NCBI GenBank assembly: GCA_046327755.1
Contig: JAXLXW010000004.1
Coordinates: 372,001 to 436,000, forward strand
DNA length: 64,000 nucleotides
Direction of reading: 5' to 3'
DNA from: SCN-70-22 sp046327755
GTDB taxonomy: Bacteria > Gemmatimonadota > Gemmatimonadetes > Gemmatimonadales > Gemmatimonadaceae
Position numbers and translations under genes: made by a program. Shown here piece by piece: positions 51,398 to 60,575 of this stretch. The notes below the pieces were generated by a model. It was not told the origin of the DNA. It searched no databases and saw only the letters and a list, made by a program, of their open reading frames with translations. Within the stretch, counting starts at the first letter, position 1. Each line of letters begins with the position of its first letter.

Positions 51398-52972
51398 CTA
51401 ACGACGGTCGCCCATCCCGGCGCGCATCGCGTCGAGGTCGAGCTCGTGCTCGAGCTCGCGCAGCACCTCGTCCGAGATCGCCCCCTCGTTGCGCAGGCGC
51501 ACGAGCATGCGGCGCTCCGCGGCGATGACGCCGGCGCGCAGCCGCCGCCGCCCTTCGGAGGCGCCTCCGTGGTGGTTGTGCGCGCGCCCCCGATCGCGAA
51601 GTTCCTGGCGCAGCGCCTCCACATCGGCCGGGTCGGCCCACGGCTCGCGGGCCAGGTCCTCCAGCGCCTCGCCCCCGCGACGCAACGCCTCGCGGCGCGC
51701 CAGGCGCTCCTCCTCGTGGTGCCCGTGTTCCGGCGCGAACCGGAACAGGCGGATGATCGGGTCGAGGGTGAGCCCCTGCACCACGAGCGTGAGGAGGATG
51801 ACGATCATCGTGATGACGATGAGCTCCGCGCGCCGCGGGAAGGGCGTCCCGCCAGCCACAACGGCGGGAAGGGCGAGCGCGGAGGCCAGCGAGACGATGC
51901 CGCGCATGCTCGTCCACGCCACGAGGAAGACCGCCCGTGGATTGGGGAGCGGGTCGCGACGCCGCACGTCGGCGCTGAGCCAACGCGGGAGCCAGGTGGC
52001 CAGCGGAACCCAGGCGAGGCGCACGCCGATCGCCACGACGCCGAGGATGAGCCCGGCCCAGACCACGGCGCCTAACGTGCCGGCCGGGACGTCGTGCAGC
52101 AGTTGCCGCACGTTGAGCCCGAGGAGGACGAAGATGAGGGCGTTGAGGAGGAAGACGACGAGGTCCCACACCGCTCCCGACAGGACGCGCGACATCGGGG
52201 CCACCGCGGTGGAGTAGTGCTGCCGCACGTACAGCCCGCCGGCGACGCAGGCGAGGACCGCCGACACGTGGATCGTCTCGGCGGCGAACCACGCCACGTA
52301 CGGCGCGGTGAGGGTGAGGACGGTCTCGGCGAGTGCGTCGCGCGTCCAGCGCGCGGCGCGGATGACCAGCCAGCCGACCAACAGCCCGATGCACGCACCG
52401 ACGCCGGCGTCGACGAAGAAGCGGACGATCGATTCCCCCAGCGAGAAGGCCCCGGTGACCGCCGCGGCGATGGCCGTGCGATAGAGGACGAGCGCCGAGG
52501 CGTCGTTGACCAGGCTCTCCCCCTCGAGGATCACGATGACACGCCGCGGGACGGGGAGGCGTGAGACCACGGCGGCGGCGGCGACCGCATCGGGGGGCGA
52601 GACGATCGCGCCTAACGCCACGGCCGCCGCCCAGGGGAGGTCGGGGAGGAGCCAGCGCGCCACGAGCGCGATGGCGGCCGTCGTCGCGAGGACCAGCCCC
52701 ACCGCGAGGAGGGCGATGGGACGCCGGTTGGCCTTGAACTCCCGCAACGAGGTGAAGTACGCCGCCGCCCACAGGATCGGCGGGAGGAAGACGAAGAAGA
52801 CGATCTCCGGATCGAGCGGCGGAAGCGTCGTCCCCGGAATGAAGCCGATCGCCACCCCCGCCAGCACCTGGAGGATGGGCGACGGGATGGGAAGGCGGCG
52901 GGCGAGCGCCGTGAGCGTGATGACGAGCGCCGCGAAGGCGATCGCGAAGATGACCGGCGGGAAATGCGGCAT
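51398..52972 (-). CDS. CPA1-family Na+/H+ antiporter
   Basis: A 524-residue transporter with about 12 transmembrane segments and CPA1 motifs: FLPPILWAAAYFTSLREFKAN, ALGAIVSPPDAVAAAAV (ion-binding region), VILEGESLVNDASALVLYR and AWTSMRGIVSLASALALP. The C-terminal 120 residues are a charged, His-containing cytoplasmic tail (HGHHEEERLARREALRRG, HNHHGG), longer than in NhaP-type proteins and possibly regulatory or metal/pH-responsive. It exchanges Na+ or K+ for H+ across the inner membrane. Its stop codon lies within a GTTAGGC heptamer and another sits 9 bp before the start. Confidence 0.92.
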   Translation of the reverse strand: MPHFPPVIFAIAFAALVITLTALARRLPIPSPILQVLAGVAIGFIPGTTLPPLDPEIVFFVFLPPILWAAAYFTSLREFKANRRPIALLAVGLVLATTAAIALVARWLLPDLPWAAAVALGAIVSPPDAVAAAAVVSRLPVPRRVIVILEGESLVNDASALVLYRTAIAAAVTGAFSLGESIVRFFVDAGVGACIGLLVGWLVIRAARWTRDALAETVLTLTAPYVAWFAAETIHVSAVLACVAGGLYVRQHYSTAVAPMSRVLSGAVWDLVVFLLNALIFVLLGLNVRQLLHDVPAGTLGAVVWAGLILGVVAIGVRLAWVPLATWLPRWLSADVRRRDPLPNPRAVFLVAWTSMRGIVSLASALALPAVVAGGTPFPRRAELIVITMIVILLTLVVQGLTLDPIIRLFRFAPEHGHHEEERLARREALRRGGEALEDLAREPWADPADVEALRQELRDRGRAHNHHGGASEGRRRLRAGVIAAERRMLVRLRNEGAISDEVLRELEHELDLDAMRAGMGDRR

Positions 52973-53039
52973 GAGGGGGCGTTAGGCGACCAACTGCCGC
53001 GACGTTAACCCGGCGTCCGCCCCGGGGAAAGCCACCTGA

Positions 53040-56000
53040 TCAGGGGACGCGAACGGGCGGGACTCGTTCGGCCGGACGGGCGTCCACCGCGGTCAGGGGG
53101 ACGGCAGACCAATCGACGCCGTCGCGCACGCCAGTCCAGATCTCCAGGGGACCAAGCAGCGCCTGCGTCTTGACCGCATTCCCGGAATAGTGAATGCGGG
53201 CCGATGTGCGAAGGACGGTGGGGGCTTGGGAGATGAACACCGCGCGTCCGTCGATGGCGATCCCGCAGCGACCGTCCGGGAAGAGCTGCAGGCGCACACG
53301 CGCCAGGCGCCCGTCCACGATGGAGGCCGGGAGCGGGATGTTTCTCGGATGAAGGCCATCCGCGACCGTCATCTTGTCGACCTTGCTGATCCCCTCACCG
53401 GCGGGGAGCGCGAGGCTGCAGGCAGAGAGGATATCGGAACTCGAACGAATGATCCCGTTCCGACGGTCGGCAGACGACACGCTGTCCACATCGACCGGTC
53501 CGGCGAGGCCGAACTGCACCTGTTGCCACTGGAGCCTGGTGAGCCGCAGCGACACGTCGGCCTCTACGGACAAGCCCTTCGCAACCGCAAAGACCTGGCG
53601 GCTCAGCACCCCGGATGAGAACGACCCGTCGCCATTCACGTTGAGCATGGGGCCCGTCGGCCGCTGGACCACCACCGGCCGCGGCGTTCCATAGTCGAAC
53701 CAGCGCGTCGCCCACGTGCTGTCCCACGGCTCGCGCGCGACGGCCGCGGACAGGCCCGGCTGCACCGCCACGTCCAGCGCCGCGGTGCGCCAGCCCGGGA
53801 GCGTCGCGTGCACGCGGGCCCGTCCGGGGCGCCGCGGCCCAGCGACCCCCGTGAGTGAGTCGATCGTGAGGATGGCAGGGTCATCGGAGTGCCATCGCAC
53901 GCGCGCCAACCGATCGCTGAGGTGGTTGCCCATGATGGCGCGCGCGACGAACTGGTGCGGTACGCCGACGACCGGTGCTGAGATGCCGAAGTGGATGGAG
54001 AGGGCGCTGATGGGCGCTCGTCGACCAAGCGAGGTGAACGCCACACGCGCGCCCGAGAAGTCGGGCGGAATCGTGATGGGGCGCGCTTCCGATTCGCGCC
54101 CGAGAGGCATGACGAACCAGGTGCCCGGTCCGTAGCCGAGACGCTCACATCGGCATGCCAGCCAGTTGCCGTCGGGCGAGAGCACCGGATCCTCGTCCAT
54201 CTCCAGCCCGATGGGACGCACGGTTGCATCGCGCGTGTCCGCCACGACAACGGCGCGACGTCCGTCACGCTCGCTCATCGCGAGCAGGCGGTCGTCGTCG
54301 ATCCATCCCAATAGCCCGGTAGTTCCCAACCACGTCTCCGGGCAGGCGAGGTCGCTGCCATCCGGGTTCACCACGCAGAGGCGATACGCGTCGTTCACCC
54401 AACTGCGCCGGAGGAACGCGATGCGATCGCCGGCGCGCGACCAGCGCGGAAATGCATCGGTTTCCTCGCCCTTGGTCACGGCCGTCGTCGTCCCATCCTC
54501 CAGCGAGACGATCGCGATGTCGTAGTGCGAATCCTCGTTCCAGCGTCCGGTGGAGACGGCGGCGCGCCTTCCATCCGGGGAGACGTCGCCCAGCAGGTCG
54601 TCGCCCTTGGCGAAGGTGACGCGGCGGCGCGCCCCCGCCTTCTCGACAAACACGTCGATGATGCCAGAGTCGCCGGTGCTTTGCGAGGTGACCCACGTCC
54701 CGCGCTGGGTCGGGATCTCGATCATCGGCCAACCGACCCACGGATCGCGCACGCGCTCCGTCGCCGCATCACGCAACTCAATGGGGCGCCCCGGCACCCA
54801 CTCCGAGAGCACAATCGGGACGCGATACGACCGCTGTGAGTTCGCCCCGCCGCCAACGACCAGCAGCTCGGCCACGGGACTGGGCGCCGGTGTGGGCGCC
54901 GCGCGCAGCAACGCGAAGGCCGACGGGAGCCCAACGACCGTAAGCGCCAGGGCCGCCACGGCGACGATGCGTCGAGTGGACGTGAGTCCGAGGCGCACGT
55001 GCCATGGCAGCGCGTGAACGAGATCGTGCACGACCGCGCCGCGCGCCTGCCGCCCGAGCAGTTCCTCGGCCAGCGCCGCGTTGGTGCGGGAATCGCCGAG
55101 GGCGCGCATCCGCCGCACAAACGATCCAAAGAGTGCGCGCAATGGCGCCGTGTCGTCGCTCGCGACCAGGTGCTGGGCGGCGCGCCGCATGGTCGACAGG
55201 TCGCCGTCACCGGACTGCCAGAGCGCCCGTCCGATGGCGACGTGCGCCGCCCGCTGCGACTCATCGCTGGCGCGCTCGAGGACGGCGCCGGCGATCTCGT
55301 CGTGCGCCACCCCCCACGCCACTCCCTGCGCCGCCTCACCGCGGGCGACGAAGCCGCGCTCCTCGAGCGAGGCCAGGTCGCCGCGCGGCGTGGCGTCGCG
55401 CCCGGCCGCGGCGCCTAACAACGCCTCCGCCACGGGGCTCCCCGCCACGGCGAGCAGGACCAGGATCCACCGCTGCTCGCGCGTGAGGAGCTCGAGCCGG
55501 CGGGCCAGCGCCCCGCCGGCCCGCAGCGTGGCGAAGAGCGCATCGGGATCCGGCGCGTGCCACTCCCCGTCGGCGGGGTGGAGCAGCTCCCGCTCGCGCA
55601 GCAGCTGCAACGTCTCCAGCAGGTGCAACGGGGACCCCCCGGTTGAACGCCAGAGGTCGTGCACGAAGGCCGCCGCCCACGGCGCGTTCCCCCGGGTCCC
55701 CAACGACGCGATGCTCTCCAGCAGCTCGCCGCACTGCGTGTCGGACAGCGCGGGAAGCTCCACCGTGCGGGCCTCGGTGCCGTCCAACCGCCCCTCCAGC
55801 ACCGGACGCCCCGCCGTCACGACGAGCACCCGCATCGACGGCGTGCGGTTGGCCAGCTGTCCCAGCACCCGCCGAGACTCGGCATCCATCCAGTGCACGT
55901 CGTCGATGAGCACGACCAACGCCTGCTCCTCGCTCACGACGCCCGCGAGTTCGATCAGCGCCTGCGTCCGACGGCGCATCGCCTCGCTCCCGGCGCTGCG

Positions 56001-57143
56001 GTCGGCTACCACGGAGAAGTAGTTGGACATCCCCGGGGCCATGGCTACGAGGACCGACGCGCTCTCCGGGGAGATCCCCCGCGCCCCGCCTAACGCCCCC
56101 ATCGCCAGCGCCAGCTCGCTGGCCGCGCTGTAGGGGATGTCGCGCGACCCCATGTCGCACCGCACCGGGATCACGCGGACGCGGGCGCCGCGCAGGCGCG
56201 CCGCCACGTCCCCCAGGAGTCGCGACTTCCCCAACCCGGCCCCCGCCCGCACGTGCACGTGCGCCCCGCGTCCGCGCTGCGTCTGCGCCGCGGCATCGAG
56301 CAGCACCGCGAACTCGCGCTCGCGCCCCACCAGCTGCACGGTGAACGCGCGCGCGTCCCTCTCGCCCGCCGCATCGGTCCCCTCCCCCTTTCGCGCCACC
56401 CGGATCAGGGCGCGCGTTGCGGGCTCGAGTTCCCCCTCCTCGTGTGCCACCAGCCGCTCGAGCGCGTCGCTCTCGACGTGCGCCTGCGTCCACTCCTGCG
56501 CCGCAATGAGCGATTCGAGGACGAGGCGCCACGCCCCCTGCGACGAGGGCTCGACGTCGCGCGCGCGTCGCGCCCGCGCGAAGGCGTCGCGAGACTTCCC
56601 GCGCCGCAGCAGGTCGCGCACGCTGGCTTCGGCGGCCCGGAAATACAGGGAGCGCAATCGGCGCCTCTCGACATCGGCCCACGCCTCGAAATCGGCGCCA
56701 CCGGGCGCCGCGAAATCGGGGAGGAAATCGCCGACGTAGGTCGCGAGGACCGCGTCGTGATCGTTCGAGGCGGCGCGCTCGAGCAGGGCGTCGCGATCGA
56801 CGGCGATGGCGTCGGTGACGGAGAGCTGCTCCGGCGTCGCGACGAGCACCCCGTCGCCGAGCCGCTTCTTGATGTACCAGATGGTCTGCCGCAACGCGTG
56901 CTTGGCGGCGTCAGGTTCCAGGTCGGCCCAGAGGAGGTCGACCAACTGCTCGCGGCGCGCCTGACGACCGGGGACGGATGCGAGGTAGGCCAGCAGTGCG
57001 ACCGGCTTTCCCCCGTCGAGCAATGCACGCGTCGCCCCGCCCTCAGAAGCAGACTCAACCGACGGCAGCACCCGCGCCCCGCCAAGCGTCTGCAACGTCA
57101 GGCGAGGTGCGTGCGGGGGGGCAAGTTGTTGCTCGGCAGGCAT
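53040..57143 (-). CDS. Transmembrane SARP-type regulator (BTAD-ATPase-TM-propeller)
   Basis: A protein of about 1367 residues: OmpR-like winged helix (about 14-115; GKPVALLAYLASVPGR, KHALRQTIWYIKKRLGDG), BTAD (about 115-250), an AAA/STAND-type ATPase with Walker A GAGLGKS (301-307) and Walker B VVLIDDVHWMD (410-420), a transmembrane helix (IVAVAALALTVVGLPSAFALL, near 735), a periplasmic TolB/PD40-like propeller (IAIVSLEDGTTTAVTKGEE; FPRWSRAGDRIAFLRR), a Big_2-like Ig segment and a C-terminal lectin-like sandwich. It looks like a one-component regulator coupling extracellular sensing to DNA binding. ATG 57143 is preferred; the frame is open to 57182. A paralogue begins at 60576. Confidence 0.87.
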   Translation of the reverse strand: MPAEQQLAPPHAPRLTLQTLGGARVLPSVESASEGGATRALLDGGKPVALLAYLASVPGRQARREQLVDLLWADLEPDAAKHALRQTIWYIKKRLGDGVLVATPEQLSVTDAIAVDRDALLERAASNDHDAVLATYVGDFLPDFAAPGGADFEAWADVERRRLRSLYFRAAEASVRDLLRRGKSRDAFARARRARDVEPSSQGAWRLVLESLIAAQEWTQAHVESDALERLVAHEEGELEPATRALIRVARKGEGTDAAGERDARAFTVQLVGREREFAVLLDAAAQTQRGRGAHVHVRAGAGLGKSRLLGDVAARLRGARVRVIPVRCDMGSRDIPYSAASELALAMGALGGARGISPESASVLVAMAPGMSNYFSVVADRSAGSEAMRRRTQALIELAGVVSEEQALVVLIDDVHWMDAESRRVLGQLANRTPSMRVLVVTAGRPVLEGRLDGTEARTVELPALSDTQCGELLESIASLGTRGNAPWAAAFVHDLWRSTGGSPLHLLETLQLLRERELLHPADGEWHAPDPDALFATLRAGGALARRLELLTREQRWILVLLAVAGSPVAEALLGAAAGRDATPRGDLASLEERGFVARGEAAQGVAWGVAHDEIAGAVLERASDESQRAAHVAIGRALWQSGDGDLSTMRRAAQHLVASDDTAPLRALFGSFVRRMRALGDSRTNAALAEELLGRQARGAVVHDLVHALPWHVRLGLTSTRRIVAVAALALTVVGLPSAFALLRAAPTPAPSPVAELLVVGGGANSQRSYRVPIVLSEWVPGRPIELRDAATERVRDPWVGWPMIEIPTQRGTWVTSQSTGDSGIIDVFVEKAGARRRVTFAKGDDLLGDVSPDGRRAAVSTGRWNEDSHYDIAIVSLEDGTTTAVTKGEETDAFPRWSRAGDRIAFLRRSWVNDAYRLCVVNPDGSDLACPETWLGTTGLLGWIDDDRLLAMSERDGRRAVVVADTRDATVRPIGLEMDEDPVLSPDGNWLACRCERLGYGPGTWFVMPLGRESEARPITIPPDFSGARVAFTSLGRRAPISALSIHFGISAPVVGVPHQFVARAIMGNHLSDRLARVRWHSDDPAILTIDSLTGVAGPRRPGRARVHATLPGWRTAALDVAVQPGLSAAVAREPWDSTWATRWFDYGTPRPVVVQRPTGPMLNVNGDGSFSSGVLSRQVFAVAKGLSVEADVSLRLTRLQWQQVQFGLAGPVDVDSVSSADRRNGIIRSSSDILSACSLALPAGEGISKVDKMTVADGLHPRNIPLPASIVDGRLARVRLQLFPDGRCGIAIDGRAVFISQAPTVLRTSARIHYSGNAVKTQALLGPLEIWTGVRDGVDWSAVPLTAVDARPAERVPPVRVP

Positions 57144-57275
57144 CTGACGATGACGTGACGCTGAGGGATGACATTCTCGCATCGAACGTCATCGATCGGT
57201 CGGCGCCGAGGGCTTCGAGCGTGGCAGCGAGAAGCTAGGGTTGCGAAGTGGTTGAGGTAAGGCGTCGTCGGTCGA

Positions 57276-57316
57276 GAGCCTCCGAGTGGCAAAAGCCGCT
57301 CGGAGGCTCGTTCTTT
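57276..57316 (+). promoter_or_regulatory. Strong hairpin containing the Shine-Dalgarno of the MASE1 kinase
   Basis: GAGCCTCCGAG (57276-57286) pairs perfectly with CTCGGAGGCTC (57299-57309). A T-G wobble and GGC-AAAA-GCC extend this to a 15-bp stem with an AAAA tetraloop. The 3' arm contains GGAGG (57302-57306), 10 nt before the ATG at 57317, and the stem is followed by GTTCTTTA. It can be read as an intrinsic terminator/attenuator or as an RNA structure hiding the ribosome-binding site. Confidence 0.7.
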
Positions 57317-60300
57317 ATGAGAGATACCCAACCATCGTGGAGCGGCAGCGCCACGGCGGACCTAGCGCGCGAAAGTCTCGGCGGTTACATCGACGCGTAC
57401 CCCTCACCCGCCTTCGTTCCCATTCTGCCGCGCGTAGAAGCTGCCGGCGACCACGTCGCCGACTCGTCGCGTGCGCCGGCCCTCGGCCTGGCGGCGCTCT
57501 TCGTCGCCTTCCTCGCCGCGCACCAGGCGGGGCTTCGTGTCATCACCCCGGTCTCGCCGCTCTCCCCGGTTTGGCCCCCCGCCGGCGTCGCGCTGGGAGC
57601 CTTCCTCCTGCTGCAGCGCGCGTCGTGGCCGAGGGCGGCGGGCGTCCTCGTGGCAGCGATGGCCGTGTCCAACGCGCTCTCCGGGGTGCGCATGTGGGTC
57701 GGGCTCGCCTACTTCGGGGCGAGCCTCCTGGAGCTGGCGGTGGCGCTGTGGATCGCTGGCCTCGTCGCGGGTCCGCAGGTCACGTTCCGCCGGGCGCGGG
57801 ACACCTTCGCCCTCCTCCTCGCCGCCATGGCAGGGAGCGCGGCGGGCGGGGTCATCGCCGCGGGGATCGCTTCCTTCGCGTCGGGCGCCCCGTTTCCGCG
57901 GAGCTTCGGGACGTGGTGGACGGCAGACGTCCTGGGAATGGTCCTCCTCACACCGCTCGTGGTGGCGTGGGCGCGCGGTCGGGTGCCGTTGCGGCGGGTT
58001 CCGCCAGCACGCCTCGTGGAAGGGGTGGCGTTCCTCGCCTTCTGGAGCTGGTCCTCGTTTCACGTCTTTCGTGGCGACCTGACGATCGGGTGGATCCGCC
58101 CGCATCCCTACATGCTGGCCTCGCTGCTGACGTGGGCCGCCTTCCGCCTCGGCATTCGCGGGGTGACCGCGGCCATGGCCACGGTAGCCGTGGTCGCCAT
58201 CGGCGTCGTGCTGAACGGGAGCGAGCGCTTCCCGTTAGGCGACGGCTCGCTCGCCGCCCACCTGTTCATGGTGCAGGTCTTCCTGGTGATCATCGGGATC
58301 ACGGGACTCCTCCTGGCCTCGGCGCTGGCCGAAGGGCAGTCGGCAAGCGACCGGGCGCAGGACACGACCGATCACCTGCGACGGGCCAATCGCGCGCTGC
58401 GCACCATCTGGTCGTGTCACGAGGTGCTCGTGCGCGCCGCCAGCGAGCGCGAGCTGCTGCAGGAAGTCTGTCGCGTCATTGTCCAGGAAGGGGGGTTCTC
58501 GCTGGCGTGGGTGGGGCACCCCGAGCACGATGCGGAGCGGCGGGTGCGACCGGTGGCCCACCACGGCTACCAGGAGGGGTACCTCGAATCTCTGGATATC
58601 CGATGGAGCGACAGCGAGCGCGGGCGAGGTCCCACCGGGATCGCGATTCGCAGCAAGCGCCCCGTCATCTGCCACGACATCCTGACCGATCCCACGATGG
58701 GGCCGTGGCGCGCCGATGCGGTGAAGCACGGCTACCGGGCGTTTGCCTGTGTTCCGCTGGTGCACGACGGGACGGTGCTCGGCACGCTCTCCGTCTACGC
58801 CCCCGACGGCGGCGCCTTCGATGACGAGGAGATGCGCCTGTTGTGCGAGCTGGCCGACGAACTCGCCTTCGGGCTCACCGCGATGCGCGTGCGGGCCCAG
58901 CGGGCGCTGGCCGAGCAGGCGCTCGCCGCCAGCGAGGCGCGCTTTCGCCAGTTGGCCGAGAACATCCGGGAGATCTTCTGGATGCTCGACGCCCGCACCG
59001 GTGAGGTCATCTACATTTCCCCGAACACGGAGCGGATCCTCGGTGTCCCGGCCGAGGCGTTCCTCGCCGATCCGAGCCTGGGGCCGACGCTCATTCATGC
59101 GGACGACCGTCGCCGAGTGACAGAGGGGCTGGCCGGCGTGGCAGCTGGCGGCGAGTTCGACGAGCAGTATCGCACGCTGCACCCCGACGGGAGCGTGCGC
59201 TGGATCCACGCCCGCGCCTTTCCCGTCCGGAACGACGACGGAGTGGTGGCGCGCGTGGTCGGTGTGTCGGACGACATCACGGAACGACGGCGCATCGAGG
59301 AGCAGCTGCGCCAGGTGCAGAAGCTCGAGGCGATCGGCCAGCTGGCGGGGGGCGTCGCCCACGACTTCAACAACATCCTGGGCGCCATCCTCATCCAGAC
59401 CGGGCTCGCACAGGCGATGCCCGGGCTGAGCGGCGAGGCGCGCGAGATCATGGTCGACATCGAGTCGTCGGCGCAGCGCGCGGCGAACCTCACGCGCCAG
59501 CTCCTCCTCTTCTCCCGCAAGCAGGTGATGCAGCCGCGCGAGGTGGAGCTCAACGACCTCGTGGCGACGCTCGCCCGCATGCTGCGCCGCGTCGTGCCCG
59601 AGGATGTGCAGCTGCAACTCAAGATGCATCCGCGCTCGCTGCCCGTCGTTGGCGATCCGGGGATGCTGGAGCAGGTCGTGATGAACCTGACGGTGAACGC
59701 GCGCGACGCCATGCCCACGGGCGGGTTGCTGGTCATCGAGACCTACGCGCGCGACCTCGCGGCCGACGACGTACGCGCCTTTCCGGGGGTCGCGCCGGGG
59801 CGGTTCCACGGCGTGAGCGTGCGCGACACGGGGACGGGGATCGCCCCCGAGGTGCGCCCTCACATCTTCGACCCGTTCTTCACCACCAAGGCGGTCGGCA
59901 AGGGGACGGGGCTGGGCTTGGCGACGGCGTTCGGCATCGTGCAGCAACATCGCGGCGTCCTCTTCGTGCACTCGGCGCTTGGCGTGGGCTCGACGTTCGA
60001 GATCCTGATCCCTGCGGCGGCAAGCGCGCGCTCGGCGCTCGAGCTCCCCGCCCCGCTGCCGACGTCTCCGGCGCACGGCGAGGCGACCATACTCCTCGTC
60101 GAGGACGACGCGTCGCTGCGAGCGGTACTGCGCCGCGTTCTGGAGGAGGACGGCTACCGTGTCCACACGGCGCGCAGCGGACTCGAGGCGCTGCGCGAAT
60201 GGCCGAACTACGTCCCGATGCCGGACCTGCTCTTCACCGACATGGTCATGCCCGACGGCGTCGGCGGTGCGGAGCTGGCCGAGCAACTGCGGGAGCGCCT

Positions 60301-60466
60301 GCCCTCGCTGCGCGTGATCTACAGCAGCGGGTACGATCCGGAGATCGGGCTGCATCGCACGCTGCTCGAGCCCGGCGTGAACTTCCTCCAGAAGCCCGCC
60401 ACGCCGCGCGCCATCACCGAGATCGTGTCGCGCATGCTCGCCCGGAGCGACGTCATCGCCGATTGA
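57317..60466 (+). CDS. MASE1 hybrid sensor histidine kinase
   Basis: A 1049-residue hybrid kinase: MASE1 membrane sensor (about 40-340, eight transmembrane segments; LAALFVAFLAAHQAGLRVI, SPVWPPAGVALGAFLLLQ, FGTWWTADVLGMVLLTPLVVAW), GAF (about 360-520; WVGHPEHDAERRVRPVAHHG), PAS/PAC (about 545-660), HisKA with H682 in GGVAHDFNNILGAIL, HATPase (NLTVNARDAMPTGG, GKGTGLGLATAFGIV) and receiver with D975 in LLFTDMVMPDGVGG. MASE1 domains sense unknown ligands at the membrane. The start ATG at 57317 follows a GGAGG buried in a hairpin; the frame is open to 57248. It lies between two paralogous SARP-type genes, with no separate response regulator nearby. Confidence 0.92.
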   Translation: MRDTQPSWSGSATADLARESLGGYIDAYPSPAFVPILPRVEAAGDHVADSSRAPALGLAALFVAFLAAHQAGLRVITPVSPLSPVWPPAGVALGAFLLLQRASWPRAAGVLVAAMAVSNALSGVRMWVGLAYFGASLLELAVALWIAGLVAGPQVTFRRARDTFALLLAAMAGSAAGGVIAAGIASFASGAPFPRSFGTWWTADVLGMVLLTPLVVAWARGRVPLRRVPPARLVEGVAFLAFWSWSSFHVFRGDLTIGWIRPHPYMLASLLTWAAFRLGIRGVTAAMATVAVVAIGVVLNGSERFPLGDGSLAAHLFMVQVFLVIIGITGLLLASALAEGQSASDRAQDTTDHLRRANRALRTIWSCHEVLVRAASERELLQEVCRVIVQEGGFSLAWVGHPEHDAERRVRPVAHHGYQEGYLESLDIRWSDSERGRGPTGIAIRSKRPVICHDILTDPTMGPWRADAVKHGYRAFACVPLVHDGTVLGTLSVYAPDGGAFDDEEMRLLCELADELAFGLTAMRVRAQRALAEQALAASEARFRQLAENIREIFWMLDARTGEVIYISPNTERILGVPAEAFLADPSLGPTLIHADDRRRVTEGLAGVAAGGEFDEQYRTLHPDGSVRWIHARAFPVRNDDGVVARVVGVSDDITERRRIEEQLRQVQKLEAIGQLAGGVAHDFNNILGAILIQTGLAQAMPGLSGEAREIMVDIESSAQRAANLTRQLLLFSRKQVMQPREVELNDLVATLARMLRRVVPEDVQLQLKMHPRSLPVVGDPGMLEQVVMNLTVNARDAMPTGGLLVIETYARDLAADDVRAFPGVAPGRFHGVSVRDTGTGIAPEVRPHIFDPFFTTKAVGKGTGLGLATAFGIVQQHRGVLFVHSALGVGSTFEILIPAAASARSALELPAPLPTSPAHGEATILLVEDDASLRAVLRRVLEEDGYRVHTARSGLEALREWPNYVPMPDLLFTDMVMPDGVGGAELAEQLRERLPSLRVIYSSGYDPEIGLHRTLLEPGVNFLQKPATPRAITEIVSRMLARSDVIAD

Positions 60467-60575
60467 GGGGCGAAATGAAGGACGAATGACGCGCGTCTGA
60501 CGACGCCGACGACCTTTCAGCTCGTCAGGCAGCTCCGTATTGCGCGATACGGCAGCGCGTGGGAAGCTCCCCCGC

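Larger units (their letters stand above)
1932..58240. repeat. Dispersed heptamer GTTAGGC/GCCTAAC (34 copies)
   Basis: Exact copies start at 1932, 3796, 4441, 5592, 7804, 9763, 12955, 15029, 16416, 17083, 19391, 20528, 26155, 26773, 27565, 29545, 30277, 33375, 33567, 34980, 35499, 40588, 44945, 46055, 47930, 48550, 49417, 51396, 52070, 52610, 52981, 55413, 56088 and 58234. Thirteen read GTTAGGC and 21 read GCCTAAC on the plus strand. About 24 encode Leu-Gly as TTA-GGC, five encode Pro-Asn as CCT-AAC, and five are intergenic or overlap a stop. Most have C before GTTAGGC. Confidence 0.8.
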
